Shown: one piece after another, positions 53,461 to 61,339 of the stretch | How positions within the stretch are numbered: the first letter of the stretch is position 1 | How the letters are laid out: each line of letters begins with the position of its first letter | NCBI GenBank assembly: GCA_002067865.1 | Contig: MVRC01000013.1 | Coordinates: forward strand, 62,001-126,000 | From: Methanomassiliicoccales archaeon PtaU1.Bin124 | GTDB lineage: Archaea; Thermoplasmatota; Thermoplasmata; Methanomassiliicoccales; UBA472 | DNA length: 64,000 nt | Direction: 5' to 3' | Translations under genes and position numbers: made by a program | The notes under the pieces: model-generated | Told to the model about the DNA's origin: nothing | The model's input: the letters and a program-made list of their open reading frames with translations, nothing else | Databases searched by the model: none

Positions 53461-53887
53461 CGAGGTCGTTCAATTCTTCGAACATCAGGTTGATCTCACG
53501 GAAATCGTTGTGGATGCCGAGATATTCCAGCCCGTCCAGGATGGCCACGCCGTTGATCCCTTTCAAAAGATGATCGGCGATCGCCTCCTTGACCCGGTCC
53601 AGGCGTTCCGGCGGGATGTTCCACGGGCCTTCCCTCTGGCTCAGCCAATATGAGGTCATCTTTGCCAGGGGCCAACGTTCCATGACCTGTCCCGGGTGCA
53701 TGCGGGAGACGCAGACGATGTCCTCCTGTACACGGGACAGACGGGAGATGATCTCGACCGCCTTGTCCATGCGCTCCTGCTCGATCAGATAGATCCTGCC
53801 ATAATCGAGCACGAGGGGCCCTTCGTCCATTGCCAGCGTGACGCTGGGGAACTTCAATGAGTCCACATCATGGGCCATTGCGGTCAT
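53360..53887 (-). CDS. DUF835 domain protein (second copy)
   Basis: A 175-residue protein whose domain matches the neighbour: DIVCVSRMHPGQVMERWPLA, SYWLSQ, then GVAILDGLEYLGIHNDFREI. These align with ISRLHP, FYWLTG and FLDGLEYL in the first copy, so the two are diverged paralogues facing each other. The last ~33 codons overlap the tail of the first copy on the opposite strand. GTTATTTAAATACC (minus strand, 53917-53930) is a TATA box, and AAGGTG four bases before the ATG supports the start at 53887. Confidence 0.75.
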   Translation of the reverse strand: MTAMAHDVDSLKFPSVTLAMDEGPLVLDYGRIYLIEQERMDKAVEIISRLSRVQEDIVCVSRMHPGQVMERWPLAKMTSYWLSQREGPWNIPPERLDRVKEAIADHLLKGINGVAILDGLEYLGIHNDFREINLMFEELNDLVMETRSILLIPLDPRLLEPLHLARLRRFAELVL

Positions 53888-53957
53888 AAAACACCTTCTG
53901 TAGTCAACTTCCCTAGGTATTTAAATAACTACGTTTTGAATTTAAAACGTTTTCGGT

Positions 53958-54875
53958 CTAACTTTCACGGTTTGATACCGATACGGACCTATGGCCGTAA
54001 ATGTCTACGTACCCCACCGCCATCCTCGGGGTGTTGAAACGCCAGGACATATTGCCCTTCCGGTCGAGCACGATGACCCCTCCGTTGCCGTCGACCCTGT
54101 CCTGGAGATACGATATGCCCTTCACCGCCGCCTCGTCCACGCCCATCCCCTCCTCGACCGATTCGCATACCCTCCGGGCGAGGCAGACCTTCATGATCGA
54201 TTCCCCGTAGCCCGTGGATGCGACGCCGGCGAAATTGTCCGCGTAGATGCCCGACCCGACCAGCGGGGAGTCGCCCACCCTGCCCGCCATCTTGCCCGGT
54301 ATCCCGCCGGTCGACGTGGCGACGCTGATGACCCCTTCCTCGTCCAACGCCACCGCCCCCACCGTATCGGAAGGGCGCTGCCCATTGCCGGCGAACGCCT
54401 CCTTGGCGTCTTTCCTGCCGTTCTTCCTGTTCTCCTTCCATCGCTGCAGCTCACGGGACGAGACCAGCTCATGGCTCGGCACCATCGTCTCTCCGATGGA
54501 CCGGGCGAAGTCGGTCGCTCCCTGGCCTACCAGCAGGCAGTGGGGCGTGCGCTCCATGACATGCCTGGCGACCTTCACCGGGTGCTTGACGTTGCGGATC
54601 GATGCGACCGAACCCAGACGCAGCGATGAGCCCTCCATGATGGCCGCGTCCATCTCCACCTCCCCCTGCTCGTTCAGGAAGGAGCCGCAGCCGGCGTCGA
54701 AGATGCATTCCGCCTCCATCGCCTCCACCGCCGCCTGGACCGCATCCAATGAGGTCCCGCCTGTCAACAGCACCTCGTATCCGCAGTCCAGCGCGGTGTT
54801 CATGCCCTTGCGATGCTCCTCCACCAGGTCATCGGGGATGTCCCAAGCTCCCCCGTGGACGATCAAAGATATCAT
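53958..54875 (-). CDS. Isoaspartyl peptidase / L-asparaginase (Ntn hydrolase)
   Basis: A 305-residue type-III asparaginase. The nucleophile is Thr171 in RPSDTVGAVALD, exposed by autocleavage of the preceding Asp-Thr bond. The alpha half starts MISLIVHGGAW, with LDAVQAAVEAMEAE and MDAAIMEGSSLRLGSVAS as family blocks; the beta half has GRVGDSPLVGSGIYAD and VASTGYGE for substrate binding. It removes beta-aspartyl dipeptides or hydrolyses asparagine. It stands alone. Confidence 0.93.
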   Translation of the reverse strand: MISLIVHGGAWDIPDDLVEEHRKGMNTALDCGYEVLLTGGTSLDAVQAAVEAMEAECIFDAGCGSFLNEQGEVEMDAAIMEGSSLRLGSVASIRNVKHPVKVARHVMERTPHCLLVGQGATDFARSIGETMVPSHELVSSRELQRWKENRKNGRKDAKEAFAGNGQRPSDTVGAVALDEEGVISVATSTGGIPGKMAGRVGDSPLVGSGIYADNFAGVASTGYGESIMKVCLARRVCESVEEGMGVDEAAVKGISYLQDRVDGNGGVIVLDRKGNMSWRFNTPRMAVGYVDIYGHRSVSVSNRES

Positions 54876-54913
54876 CGGCGGCGGAACGGCTCTAGGCGTT
54901 TATGACCGTTGCG

Positions 54914-54937
54914 AAAAAAAAGGGAAGGAAAGGGGTT
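54914..54937 (-). terminator. Terminator of trpB2
   Basis: On the minus strand AACCCCTTTCC (plus coordinates 54927-54937) is followed by TTCCC and an eight-T run (54914-54921), about 15 bases after the trpB2 stop. It is a member of the recurrent AAACCYTTTCC terminator pattern. Confidence 0.6.
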
Positions 54938-54947
54938 GGGAAGCGGT

Positions 54948-56267
54948 TTACATGCTGCCGTTCATCTTGCCAGCGATGAAGGAGGCGTAGCCCTGCATGT
55001 CCAGCAGGCCGTGGCCCGAGAGGTTGAAGACGATGACCTTCTCCTCGTTCTTCTGCTTCGCCTGCAGCGCCAGGTCGATGGCGGCCTTGATGGCGTGGCT
55101 GCTCTCCGGGGCGGGGATGATGCCTTCGGACTTGGCGAACATGGTGGCCGCCTCGAACACCTCGTTCTGGTGGTAGGCGACGCCCTTCACCAGGCCCAGG
55201 TCGACCATCTTGCTGACGGTCGGGGCCATGCCGTGGTACCTCAGCCCGCCGGCGTGGATGGCGGACGGGATGAACTCGTGGCCCAGGGTGTACATCTTGA
55301 ACAGCGGGGTCATGCCGGCGGTGTCGCCGAAGTCGTAGCGGTACTCGCCCTTGGTGATGGACGGCACGGAGGACGGCTCCGCGGCGATGAACTCGACGTT
55401 GTTCTTCTTGCGGAGCTTCTCGCCCATCATGGGGAAGGCGAATCCAGCGAAGTTGCTTCCTCCGCCGACGCAGCCGATCATGTAGTCGGGGGTCTCCTCG
55501 ACCTTCTTCAGCTGGGCCATGACCTCCTGGCCGATGACGGTCTGGTGCAGCATGACGTGGTTGGCGACCGACCCGAGGGCGTACTTGGTGTTCTTCTGCT
55601 TCACGCATGTCTCGATGGCCTCGGAGATGGCGATGCCCAGCGAGCCGGGGTTGTCCTTGTCCTGCCCCAGCAGCAGACGGCCGTACTCGGTCTCCTTGGA
55701 CGGGGAGGCGAACACCTTCGCTCCATATGTCTCCATGATGTAGCGGCGGAAGGGCTTCTGGTCATAGCTGACGCGCACCATGAAGACGGTGCACTTCATG
55801 TTGTAGAAGGCGCAGGCGAGGGCCAATGCCGATCCCCACTGGCCGGCACCGGTCTCGGTGGTGAGGTTCTCGATGCCCTCCTTCATGTTGTAATAGGCCT
55901 GAGGGATGGCGCTGTTGGGCTTGTGGCTTCCGCCGGGGGACAGGTCCTCGCGCTTGAAGTAGATGCGGGCCGGGGTCTTGAGCATCTTCTCCAGGCGGGT
56001 GGCGCGCTGCAACGGCGAGGGCCTCTGCAGCAGGACGTACACATCGCGCACCTCCTCGGGTATGTCGATGTAACGCTCGGTGGAGACCTCCTGGGCGATG
56101 ATCCCCTTGGGGAAGATGGCCTCGAGGTCCTTGGCAGTGGCCGGTTCCTTCGTTCCCGGGTTCAGGGGTGGAGGGATCGGCTCAGGAGAATCAGCGGCGA
56201 TGTTGTACCACTTCTTCGGTATCTCATCAACGTCAAGGTTGATCCGCATGTGGTCATATTTGCTCAT
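54948..56267 (-). CDS. trpB2: Tryptophan synthase beta chain-like protein, TrpB2 type
   Basis: A 439-residue PLP enzyme of the longer TrpB2 group. Lys116 in GGSHKPNSA is the Schiff-base lysine, and [12 protein letters not shown] binds the PLP phosphate. [13 protein letters not shown] and [17 protein letters not shown] are family blocks; TrpB2 has a longer N-terminus than TrpB1. It condenses indole and serine to tryptophan or salvages indole. No trpA or other trp gene is nearby, usual for stand-alone TrpB2. The ATG at 56267 is chosen over 56300; GTATAAAATTATAC (minus strand, about 56315-56328) is the TATA box. Confidence 0.93.
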   Translation of the reverse strand: MSKYDHMRINLDVDEIPKKWYNIAADSPEPIPPPLNPGTKEPATAKDLEAIFPKGIIAQEVSTERYIDIPEEVRDVYVLLQRPSPLQRATRLEKMLKTPARIYFKREDLSPGGSHKPNSAIPQAYYNMKEGIENLTTETGAGQWGSALALACAFYNMKCTVFMVRVSYDQKPFRRYIMETYGAKVFASPSKETEYGRLLLGQDKDNPGSLGIAISEAIETCVKQKNTKYALGSVANHVMLHQTVIGQEVMAQLKKVEETPDYMIGCVGGGSNFAGFAFPMMGEKLRKKNNVEFIAAEPSSVPSITKGEYRYDFGDTAGMTPLFKMYTLGHEFIPSAIHAGGLRYHGMAPTVSKMVDLGLVKGVAYHQNEVFEAATMFAKSEGIIPAPESSHAIKAAIDLALQAKQKNEEKVIVFNLSGHGLLDMQGYASFIAGKMNGSM

Positions 56268-56371
56268 GATTAGGGAGATGGTCCCTGCCGTATTTAACAT
56301 TTAAGGACTATGATGTATAATTTTATACATTATTACCTTGAACCACATGCCGTAACATATGTTGTTTAAAA

Positions 56372-56440
56372 CCGGGGAGGAAGGTAGAACTGGTAAGGCC
56401 CTCTGTCCTCCCCGGCCTTACGTAGAAATTGCACGTAAGG
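56372..56440. other. Intergenic element with mutually exclusive hairpins
   Basis: Three perfect stems overlap here. CCGGGGAGGA (56372-56381) pairs with TCCTCCCCGG (56406-56415); GTAAGGCC (56393-56400) with GGCCTTAC (56414-56421); and CCTTACGT (56416-56423) with ACGTAAGG (56433-56440). The second shares bases with both others, so alternative folds compete. On the minus strand the first stem is followed by TTTTAAAC, resembling a terminator for the gene at 56540. GGCCTTAC/GTAAGGCC arms and GGGGAGGAA recur at 61121-61203. Strand and role are uncertain. Confidence 0.45.
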
Positions 56441-56539
56441 GTCTATTAAAGCATTCTTCAAATTCATTGTTATCAACAAGGAGAGTCCTGATAAATAGGG
56501 GTAGCCAGATGCAAAATATTGTATTATCTAACAATATTC

Positions 56540-57073
56540 TTATTTCTTGGAAATAGAGCCCTTTTCCTGCACTAGGCCGCGGAAGTTGCTTTTCAGGACG
56601 ACGATGACCTCGTGCATCTCCGCCGGATCCCTGTCCCCGATCCATGCCGATCGCCCTCCCTTCATGAAGATCGACATCCCGACCTTCTCGTTCTGCTTGC
56701 CCACCTTGAAGATCGCGATCTCCTCGATGTCCCTCTTATGAATGAAGCCAGGCCTGCCCAGTCTGGCCCCCAGGGAGGTCGTCCTGAACTCGAGGCCGTT
56801 GGCATAGACCTCGACGGGGTAGGCATAGCGGACGTAGGCCATCATGGCGAAGAGCGACAAAAGTAGGTAGATCAGCGCCACGACGATCATGACCGGAAAG
56901 AACTCCAGAGGTATGGATATACCATATGTCTGGAATGCCGCGTAGATGAGGTATGCGAATGCCAGGACGAACGCCAGCGGCAGGACCATCTTAAGCAGCC
57001 TGTACCGGGCCACATCCCCCTTCAGAGGCGGAATGCAGGTGATGACGTTCCCCCTCTCTTCCGTTCCGGCCAT
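56540..57073 (-). CDS. Two-helix membrane protein with PH-like domain
   Basis: A 177-residue membrane protein. Two helices span about residues 30-50 (LPLAFVLAFAYLIYAAF) and 57-82 (FPVMIVVALIYLLLSLFAMMAY). A C-terminal domain of about 90 residues, VEVYANGLEFRTTSLG to GMSIFMKGGRSAWIGD, resembles a bacterial PH or PH-like membrane-proximal fold. No catalytic residues are visible. It is transcribed alone. Confidence 0.65.
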   Translation of the reverse strand: MAGTEERGNVITCIPPLKGDVARYRLLKMVLPLAFVLAFAYLIYAAFQTYGISIPLEFFPVMIVVALIYLLLSLFAMMAYVRYAYPVEVYANGLEFRTTSLGARLGRPGFIHKRDIEEIAIFKVGKQNEKVGMSIFMKGGRSAWIGDRDPAEMHEVIVVLKSNFRGLVQEKGSISKK

Positions 57074-57325
57074 GTGCTGGTGAACGGGAACAAGGCCTAG
57101 ATAATCTCATCGGACCACTGGAACAGAACGAAGTGATGAGGTCCGACATCGTTCATTGTCGAATGTTTCTTGCACCGAACGGCCTCGCAAGTGAGCGGCC
57201 AATGGTATTGATTGTAATGTGTTACAATCTCCAATCCGGGCAGATCGACCTCTTCAGCATGGCCTACAAAATAATATTATATAGCTACCTGGGATTGCTT
57301 CGACAATCGACTTAGAGGCCGGAAC
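57074..57325 (+). promoter_or_regulatory. Regulatory region of the ABC exporter operon
   Basis: No gene is supported in this 252-base gap. GATTGTAATGTGTTACAATC (57210-57229) is a perfect inverted repeat with eight-base arms and a four-base spacer. AAATAATATTATATAGC (about 57270-57286) is the TATA box, about 45 bases further on; it predicts a start near 57310 and a short leader before the ATG at 57326. The palindrome is a candidate operator. Confidence 0.6.
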
Positions 57326-58045
57326 ATGCCCATCATCAGTTGCCAGAATGTCAAGAAGACATACGTCACCGGAGATATCGTAGTGGAAGCATTGAAGGAC
57401 ATCACCCTGGACATCGAGAAGGGGGAGATGGTGGCGGTCATGGGGCCGTCCGGGTGCGGCAAGACCACCTTGCTGAACTGCCTCTCGGGCATCGACGATG
57501 TCACCGCTGGCAAGGTCATGATCGAAGGCACGGAGCTCACTTCACTGAGCGACGATCAGAAGAGCGACTTCCGGGCCAAGCGCATGGGCTTCATCTTCCA
57601 GTTCTACAACCTGCTTCCAGTGCTGACCGCCGCGGAGAACGTCGAGCTCCCGTTGCTCATCTGCGGCGAGGACCCTAAGAAGGCCAGGGAGAGGGCCATG
57701 GAGCTTCTCGTCCAGGTGGGGCTGAAGGAGAGGGCCGGACTTCGTCCAGCCTCCCTGTCCGGGGGCGAAAGGCAGAGGGTCACCATCGCCAGGGCCTTGG
57801 CCAACCGTCCCGCGCTGGTCTGGGCCGATGAGCCGACCGGGGATCTGGACAAGAAGACCTCGGACGACGTCGTCAATCTGATGCGCCAGCTCAACACCGA
57901 GAGCGGTGAGACCTTCGTCATCGTCACCCACGACCCCGAGGTCGGGGCCAGGTGCGACCGCATCATCCACATGCGGGACGGGGAGGTCATCTCCCAGAAC
58001 GGCGCCGTCCATAACATTGCCCAGGAGATCAAAGAGCTGGGGTGA
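57326..58045 (+). CDS. ABC transporter ATP-binding protein (MacB/LolD type)
   Basis: A 239-residue ATPase: Walker [10 protein letters not shown] (about residues 38-46), Q-loop in [10 protein letters not shown], signature LSGGERQRV, Walker [13 protein letters not shown] and switch His in IVTHD. The [10 protein letters not shown] and [11 protein letters not shown] segments mark the MacB/LolD/FtsE group, which powers mechanotransmission-type permeases rather than classic transporters. The permease starts six bases downstream, so they form one operon. Confidence 0.93.
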   Translation: MPIISCQNVKKTYVTGDIVVEALKDITLDIEKGEMVAVMGPSGCGKTTLLNCLSGIDDVTAGKVMIEGTELTSLSDDQKSDFRAKRMGFIFQFYNLLPVLTAAENVELPLLICGEDPKKARERAMELLVQVGLKERAGLRPASLSGGERQRVTIARALANRPALVWADEPTGDLDKKTSDDVVNLMRQLNTESGETFVIVTHDPEVGARCDRIIHMRDGEVISQNGAVHNIAQEIKELG

Positions 58046-58050
58046 GCTAA

Positions 58051-61000
58051 ATGAAGCCAAGCTACTTGGCCCTGGTCCTGCTGTTCTTCTTTGCAGGCCT
58101 GGCCGCGCTGGCCGTGCTGCCGCTTGCCTACGGCATGCTGGCCATCATCGGCCTCGTCACCGGGTTCATCATCATCGATGCGCTGCGCCACGGCATCCTG
58201 TTCACCATGGCCAAGCGCAACTTCATACGCCGCAAGGGGACGACCGCGCTGGTCGTGGCCGGCCTCATGATCGGCACTGCCATAGTATCCGTCTCGTTCG
58301 TTGTCGGCGACACGCTGGACAACATGATATCCAATCAGGTCACCGAAGGCGCGGGCAACGTCGACTTCGTGGTCGGGGTGAAGGACCCGGAGGGCGGGTA
58401 TACCTTCCTCAACTCCAGCGAGTACATGGACCTGAGCGCGAAGATAGGCGCGATCGATCACGTGACCGCCGCCATCCCATCCGTTCATACCTATTTGGGG
58501 GCCATGAGCGTTGAGACCGGGCTCTCCTCTCCCTCGCTCTCCATCACCGGCACGAACACCACCGCCTGGTCAGGACTAGGCGGATGGACCTCGTCCACCG
58601 GTCAGAAAGTGAGCGACGGGCCGACCGCGTCGGGCTGCTACATTTATGAGTCCACCGCCAAGACGTTGGGTGTCACTGAAGGAGGTCACCTACTCCTGGC
58701 GCTGGGCAATCAGACGATGGTCCTGACTGTCGAGCACCTGGTGAAGAACCATGAGGTGGGCCAGGGCAACCTGACCACAAACGTCTTCGTGGACATGGAC
58801 ACGCTAGACGCGTTCATCCATACGAACGGCTCGTACAACATCATGTTCATCGCCGTGCAGGACAAGCCCGGCGACAAGTACGCTTATAACGCCGAGGTCA
58901 GGGACCAGATCGTGACCGTGCTGCACAGCTACGGCCCGGCCATCGAGTTCAAGACCATCTTCGACGTCAAGGCCCAGCTGGACGACGGCAAGAAGAACGC
59001 CCAGATGTTCACCCAGCTGTTCTTCGTCTTCGGCTCGTTCTCCATCATTGCCGGTGTGGCGCTGGTCATCAACATCTTCACCATGCTGGGTGAGGAGAGG
59101 AAGAGCGAGATGGGCATGGCCCGCGCACTGGGCATGAAGAGGGCCGACCTGCGCCGCCTCTTCACCTACGAGGGTATGCTCTACGCCCTGGTCTCTTCGC
59201 TGGTGGGGACGCTCATCGGTCTCGGCATGGCGTACATCATGGTCTTTGCAGTGAGCGATCTGATCAACTTCGGCTCTGTGAAACTGGCCGACAGCTTCAC
59301 CTTCACGCCGTTCTCGCTGGCCGCAGCGTTCATCATCGGCTTCCTGATCACCATCACCACCGTCTATCTGGCCACGAGCCGCATCTCCAACCTGAACATC
59401 GTCAGGGCGGTGAAGAACGTGCCCGAGCCGCCTGTCCCGCGCAAGGACCGCAGGGCGTTCATGATGGGAGTGCTGATGCTGCTGGGCGGGCTCTGTCTGA
59501 TGTTCATCGGCATATCGTTCGAATCGATCGGCCCGGCCATGGGCGGCCTTTCCCTGATGACGCTGTCGTTAGGTCTGTTGCTGCGCAAGTACATCGGCGA
59601 CCGCATCGCCTGGAACATCGCCGGCTGGCTCACGCTGCTCTTGTGGATGCCGCTGCCTTGGAAGATATTCGACTACGGCATGGGCATCGAGATGTTCGTC
59701 GTCAGCGGGCTGTTCATGGTCACGTCCGCCTTGATCATCGTCATCTTCAACTCCGACTCGATCGTGATGTTCATCACCAAGGTGTTCAGGGTGAAGAACG
59801 GGTACCGGGCGGTCATCAAGACCTCCGTCTCATACCCGCTCAGGGCCAAGTTCCGCACCGGCCTGAGCATCTTCATATTCGGCCTGGTCATCTTCACGGT
59901 AACGGTCCTCAGCATGATCTCCGGCATCATCAACGTGGGGATCCAGAACGCCATCACCGATTCATCCGGCGGGTTCGACCTCATCGCCTATAAGACGACC
60001 GGAACGTTCCCGGCCGACCCCTGGGACATGATGAACGACTCGGCCGCGTACGGGCTGACCGGTTATGTGGAAGGGACCAACATCACAAAGATGGTGGAGC
60101 TGGGCGCCATGCCCGTGACGGTGGGCGGAACGACACTGGCCAGCAACGGCACCGTCTCCCACTGGGCCAAAGGTACGACCATCATGGGCTTCGGTTCGGA
60201 CTTCTTCACCGTAGGCAAGTTCCCGCTGAGCCAGTGGAACCATACCACGTACGCCACGGAGAACGATGTCTACCTGGCTGCGATGTCCGATCCATCCCTG
60301 GTCATCCTTGACGGCAGCTGGCAGCAAACGGCCTTCATGGAGTTCGGTCCGGGGGGCGGGTCCAGCGTGAGCGTGGCGGTGGGCGACACGATCACCGTCA
60401 AGTCGATCGCTGGTCCGTACGAGAACGTCACCGTCATCGGCATCATGAAGCAGACGTTCTTCAACGGCGTCTTCATGCAGAAGGAGCACGCCGCCTCGTT
60501 CTATGGGGCTGCGGGCACGACCGTCATGATGATCGACTTCAAGCCCGGCCTGGACGTCCAGGACCAGGCGACCCTGCTGGAGCGGGAGTTCATCCCGTAC
60601 GGGGTGCAGACCGTGAACGTGAACGCCATCGCGAAGCAGGTCACGAAGATCATCGACAGCGTGTTCACGCTGTTCCAGGCGTTCCTCAGCCTGGGACTGG
60701 TCATCGGCATAACCGGTCTGGGCATCATCACCATCCGTTCCATCCATGAGAGGCGCTTGGAGATCGGCATGATGAGGGCCATCGGTTACAAGAAGCGCAT
60801 GGTGGTGGCGAACTTCGCCATCGAATCGGCGTTCATCGCCGCGCTCGGCATCATTCTGGGCACGATCCTCGGAGTGATAGTCGGGTACGATCTGTATCAG
60901 ACCGCCTTCGCCAACAGCTCCTTCGACTTTCAGTTCGTGATCAACTGGGTGCCGATCACGCTGATCAGCCTGGGAGCTTTCCTGGCGACGCTGGCATGCG

Positions 61001-61062
61001 TCTATCCTGCAGCCAGGGGCGCGAGCAAGGTGTCTCCGGCGGAAGTGCTGCGCTTCGAGTGA
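58051..61062 (+). CDS. ABC transporter permease with two FtsX-like domains
   Basis: A 1003-residue membrane protein. It begins with two hydrophobic segments (residues ~5-45), then a helix at ~68-92 leading to a large extracytoplasmic domain (about 95-320). A first FtsX-like helix bundle (about 325-460) contains the cytoplasmic motif EERKSEMGMARALGMKRADL. Further helices cover 475-585 and 610-640, a second outer domain spans about 645-860, and a final bundle (865-1000) carries RRLEIGMMRAIGYKKRM and ends PAARGASKVSPAEVLRFE. It works with the ATPase upstream, probably moving lipids, lipoproteins or peptides or transmitting force to the surface. The substrate is unknown. Confidence 0.88.
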   Translation: MKPSYLALVLLFFFAGLAALAVLPLAYGMLAIIGLVTGFIIIDALRHGILFTMAKRNFIRRKGTTALVVAGLMIGTAIVSVSFVVGDTLDNMISNQVTEGAGNVDFVVGVKDPEGGYTFLNSSEYMDLSAKIGAIDHVTAAIPSVHTYLGAMSVETGLSSPSLSITGTNTTAWSGLGGWTSSTGQKVSDGPTASGCYIYESTAKTLGVTEGGHLLLALGNQTMVLTVEHLVKNHEVGQGNLTTNVFVDMDTLDAFIHTNGSYNIMFIAVQDKPGDKYAYNAEVRDQIVTVLHSYGPAIEFKTIFDVKAQLDDGKKNAQMFTQLFFVFGSFSIIAGVALVINIFTMLGEERKSEMGMARALGMKRADLRRLFTYEGMLYALVSSLVGTLIGLGMAYIMVFAVSDLINFGSVKLADSFTFTPFSLAAAFIIGFLITITTVYLATSRISNLNIVRAVKNVPEPPVPRKDRRAFMMGVLMLLGGLCLMFIGISFESIGPAMGGLSLMTLSLGLLLRKYIGDRIAWNIAGWLTLLLWMPLPWKIFDYGMGIEMFVVSGLFMVTSALIIVIFNSDSIVMFITKVFRVKNGYRAVIKTSVSYPLRAKFRTGLSIFIFGLVIFTVTVLSMISGIINVGIQNAITDSSGGFDLIAYKTTGTFPADPWDMMNDSAAYGLTGYVEGTNITKMVELGAMPVTVGGTTLASNGTVSHWAKGTTIMGFGSDFFTVGKFPLSQWNHTTYATENDVYLAAMSDPSLVILDGSWQQTAFMEFGPGGGSSVSVAVGDTITVKSIAGPYENVTVIGIMKQTFFNGVFMQKEHAASFYGAAGTTVMMIDFKPGLDVQDQATLLEREFIPYGVQTVNVNAIAKQVTKIIDSVFTLFQAFLSLGLVIGITGLGIITIRSIHERRLEIGMMRAIGYKKRMVVANFAIESAFIAALGIILGTILGVIVGYDLYQTAFANSSFDFQFVINWVPITLISLGAFLATLACVYPAARGASKVSPAEVLRFE

Positions 61063-61086
61063 AACCCTTTCCATCAATATTTTTTT
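61062..61086 (+). terminator. Hairpin-less terminator of the ABC exporter operon
   Basis: AAACCCTTTCC (61062-61072) begins at the last base of the stop codon and is followed by ATCAATATTTTTTT, with the T-run at 61080-61086. The sequence is nearly the same as that after the mcr operon. Confidence 0.6.
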
Positions 61087-61120
61087 CAGGGATTGTCGAT
61101 CAGAACGATATCCAATTATA

Positions 61121-61250
61121 CTGGCCTTACCGGGTGAATCTGGGGGGGAGGAATGAGCAATGAAGAAGGCATAACGGAGGACCCAATTATTCGGTAAGGC
61201 CAGTTTGAACCTTTGGGGAGTTCAAGTTGGAGGAGGGTCTTCCACCTTTT
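61121..61250 (+). other. Structured intergenic element with 12-base inverted repeat
   Basis: CTGGCCTTACCG (61121-61132) pairs perfectly with CGGTAAGGCCAG (61192-61203). Each arm is preceded by CCAATTAT (61112-61119, 61182-61189). Between them GGGGGGGAGGA directly precedes an ATG and a 14-codon frame (MSNEEGITEDPIIR, 61153-61197). GGAGGACCC (61177-61185) can pair with GGGTCTTCC (61235-61243) with one G-U, and TTGAAC/GTTCAA (61205-61224) forms a small hairpin, followed by ACCTTTTTCC. It could be a small RNA, a leader peptide or a mobile-element remnant; the strand is probably plus. Confidence 0.45.
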
Positions 61251-61339
61251 TCCTGCTAATACCTATTTCGTTTTTCGAGCTTATAAACTGACCCATCCCA
61301 GAATCATTTGTGATATTATTTCGAAAGATATGAAGGAAT

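Noticed and set aside
56359-56556. 65-codon plus-strand frame over the hairpin element
   Set aside because: No ribosome site, composition unlike neighbours, and the sequence is explained by overlapping stems.
57133-57315. 60-codon frame upstream of the ABC exporter
   Set aside because: It runs through the palindrome and the TATA box of the exporter operon, so it is promoter DNA.
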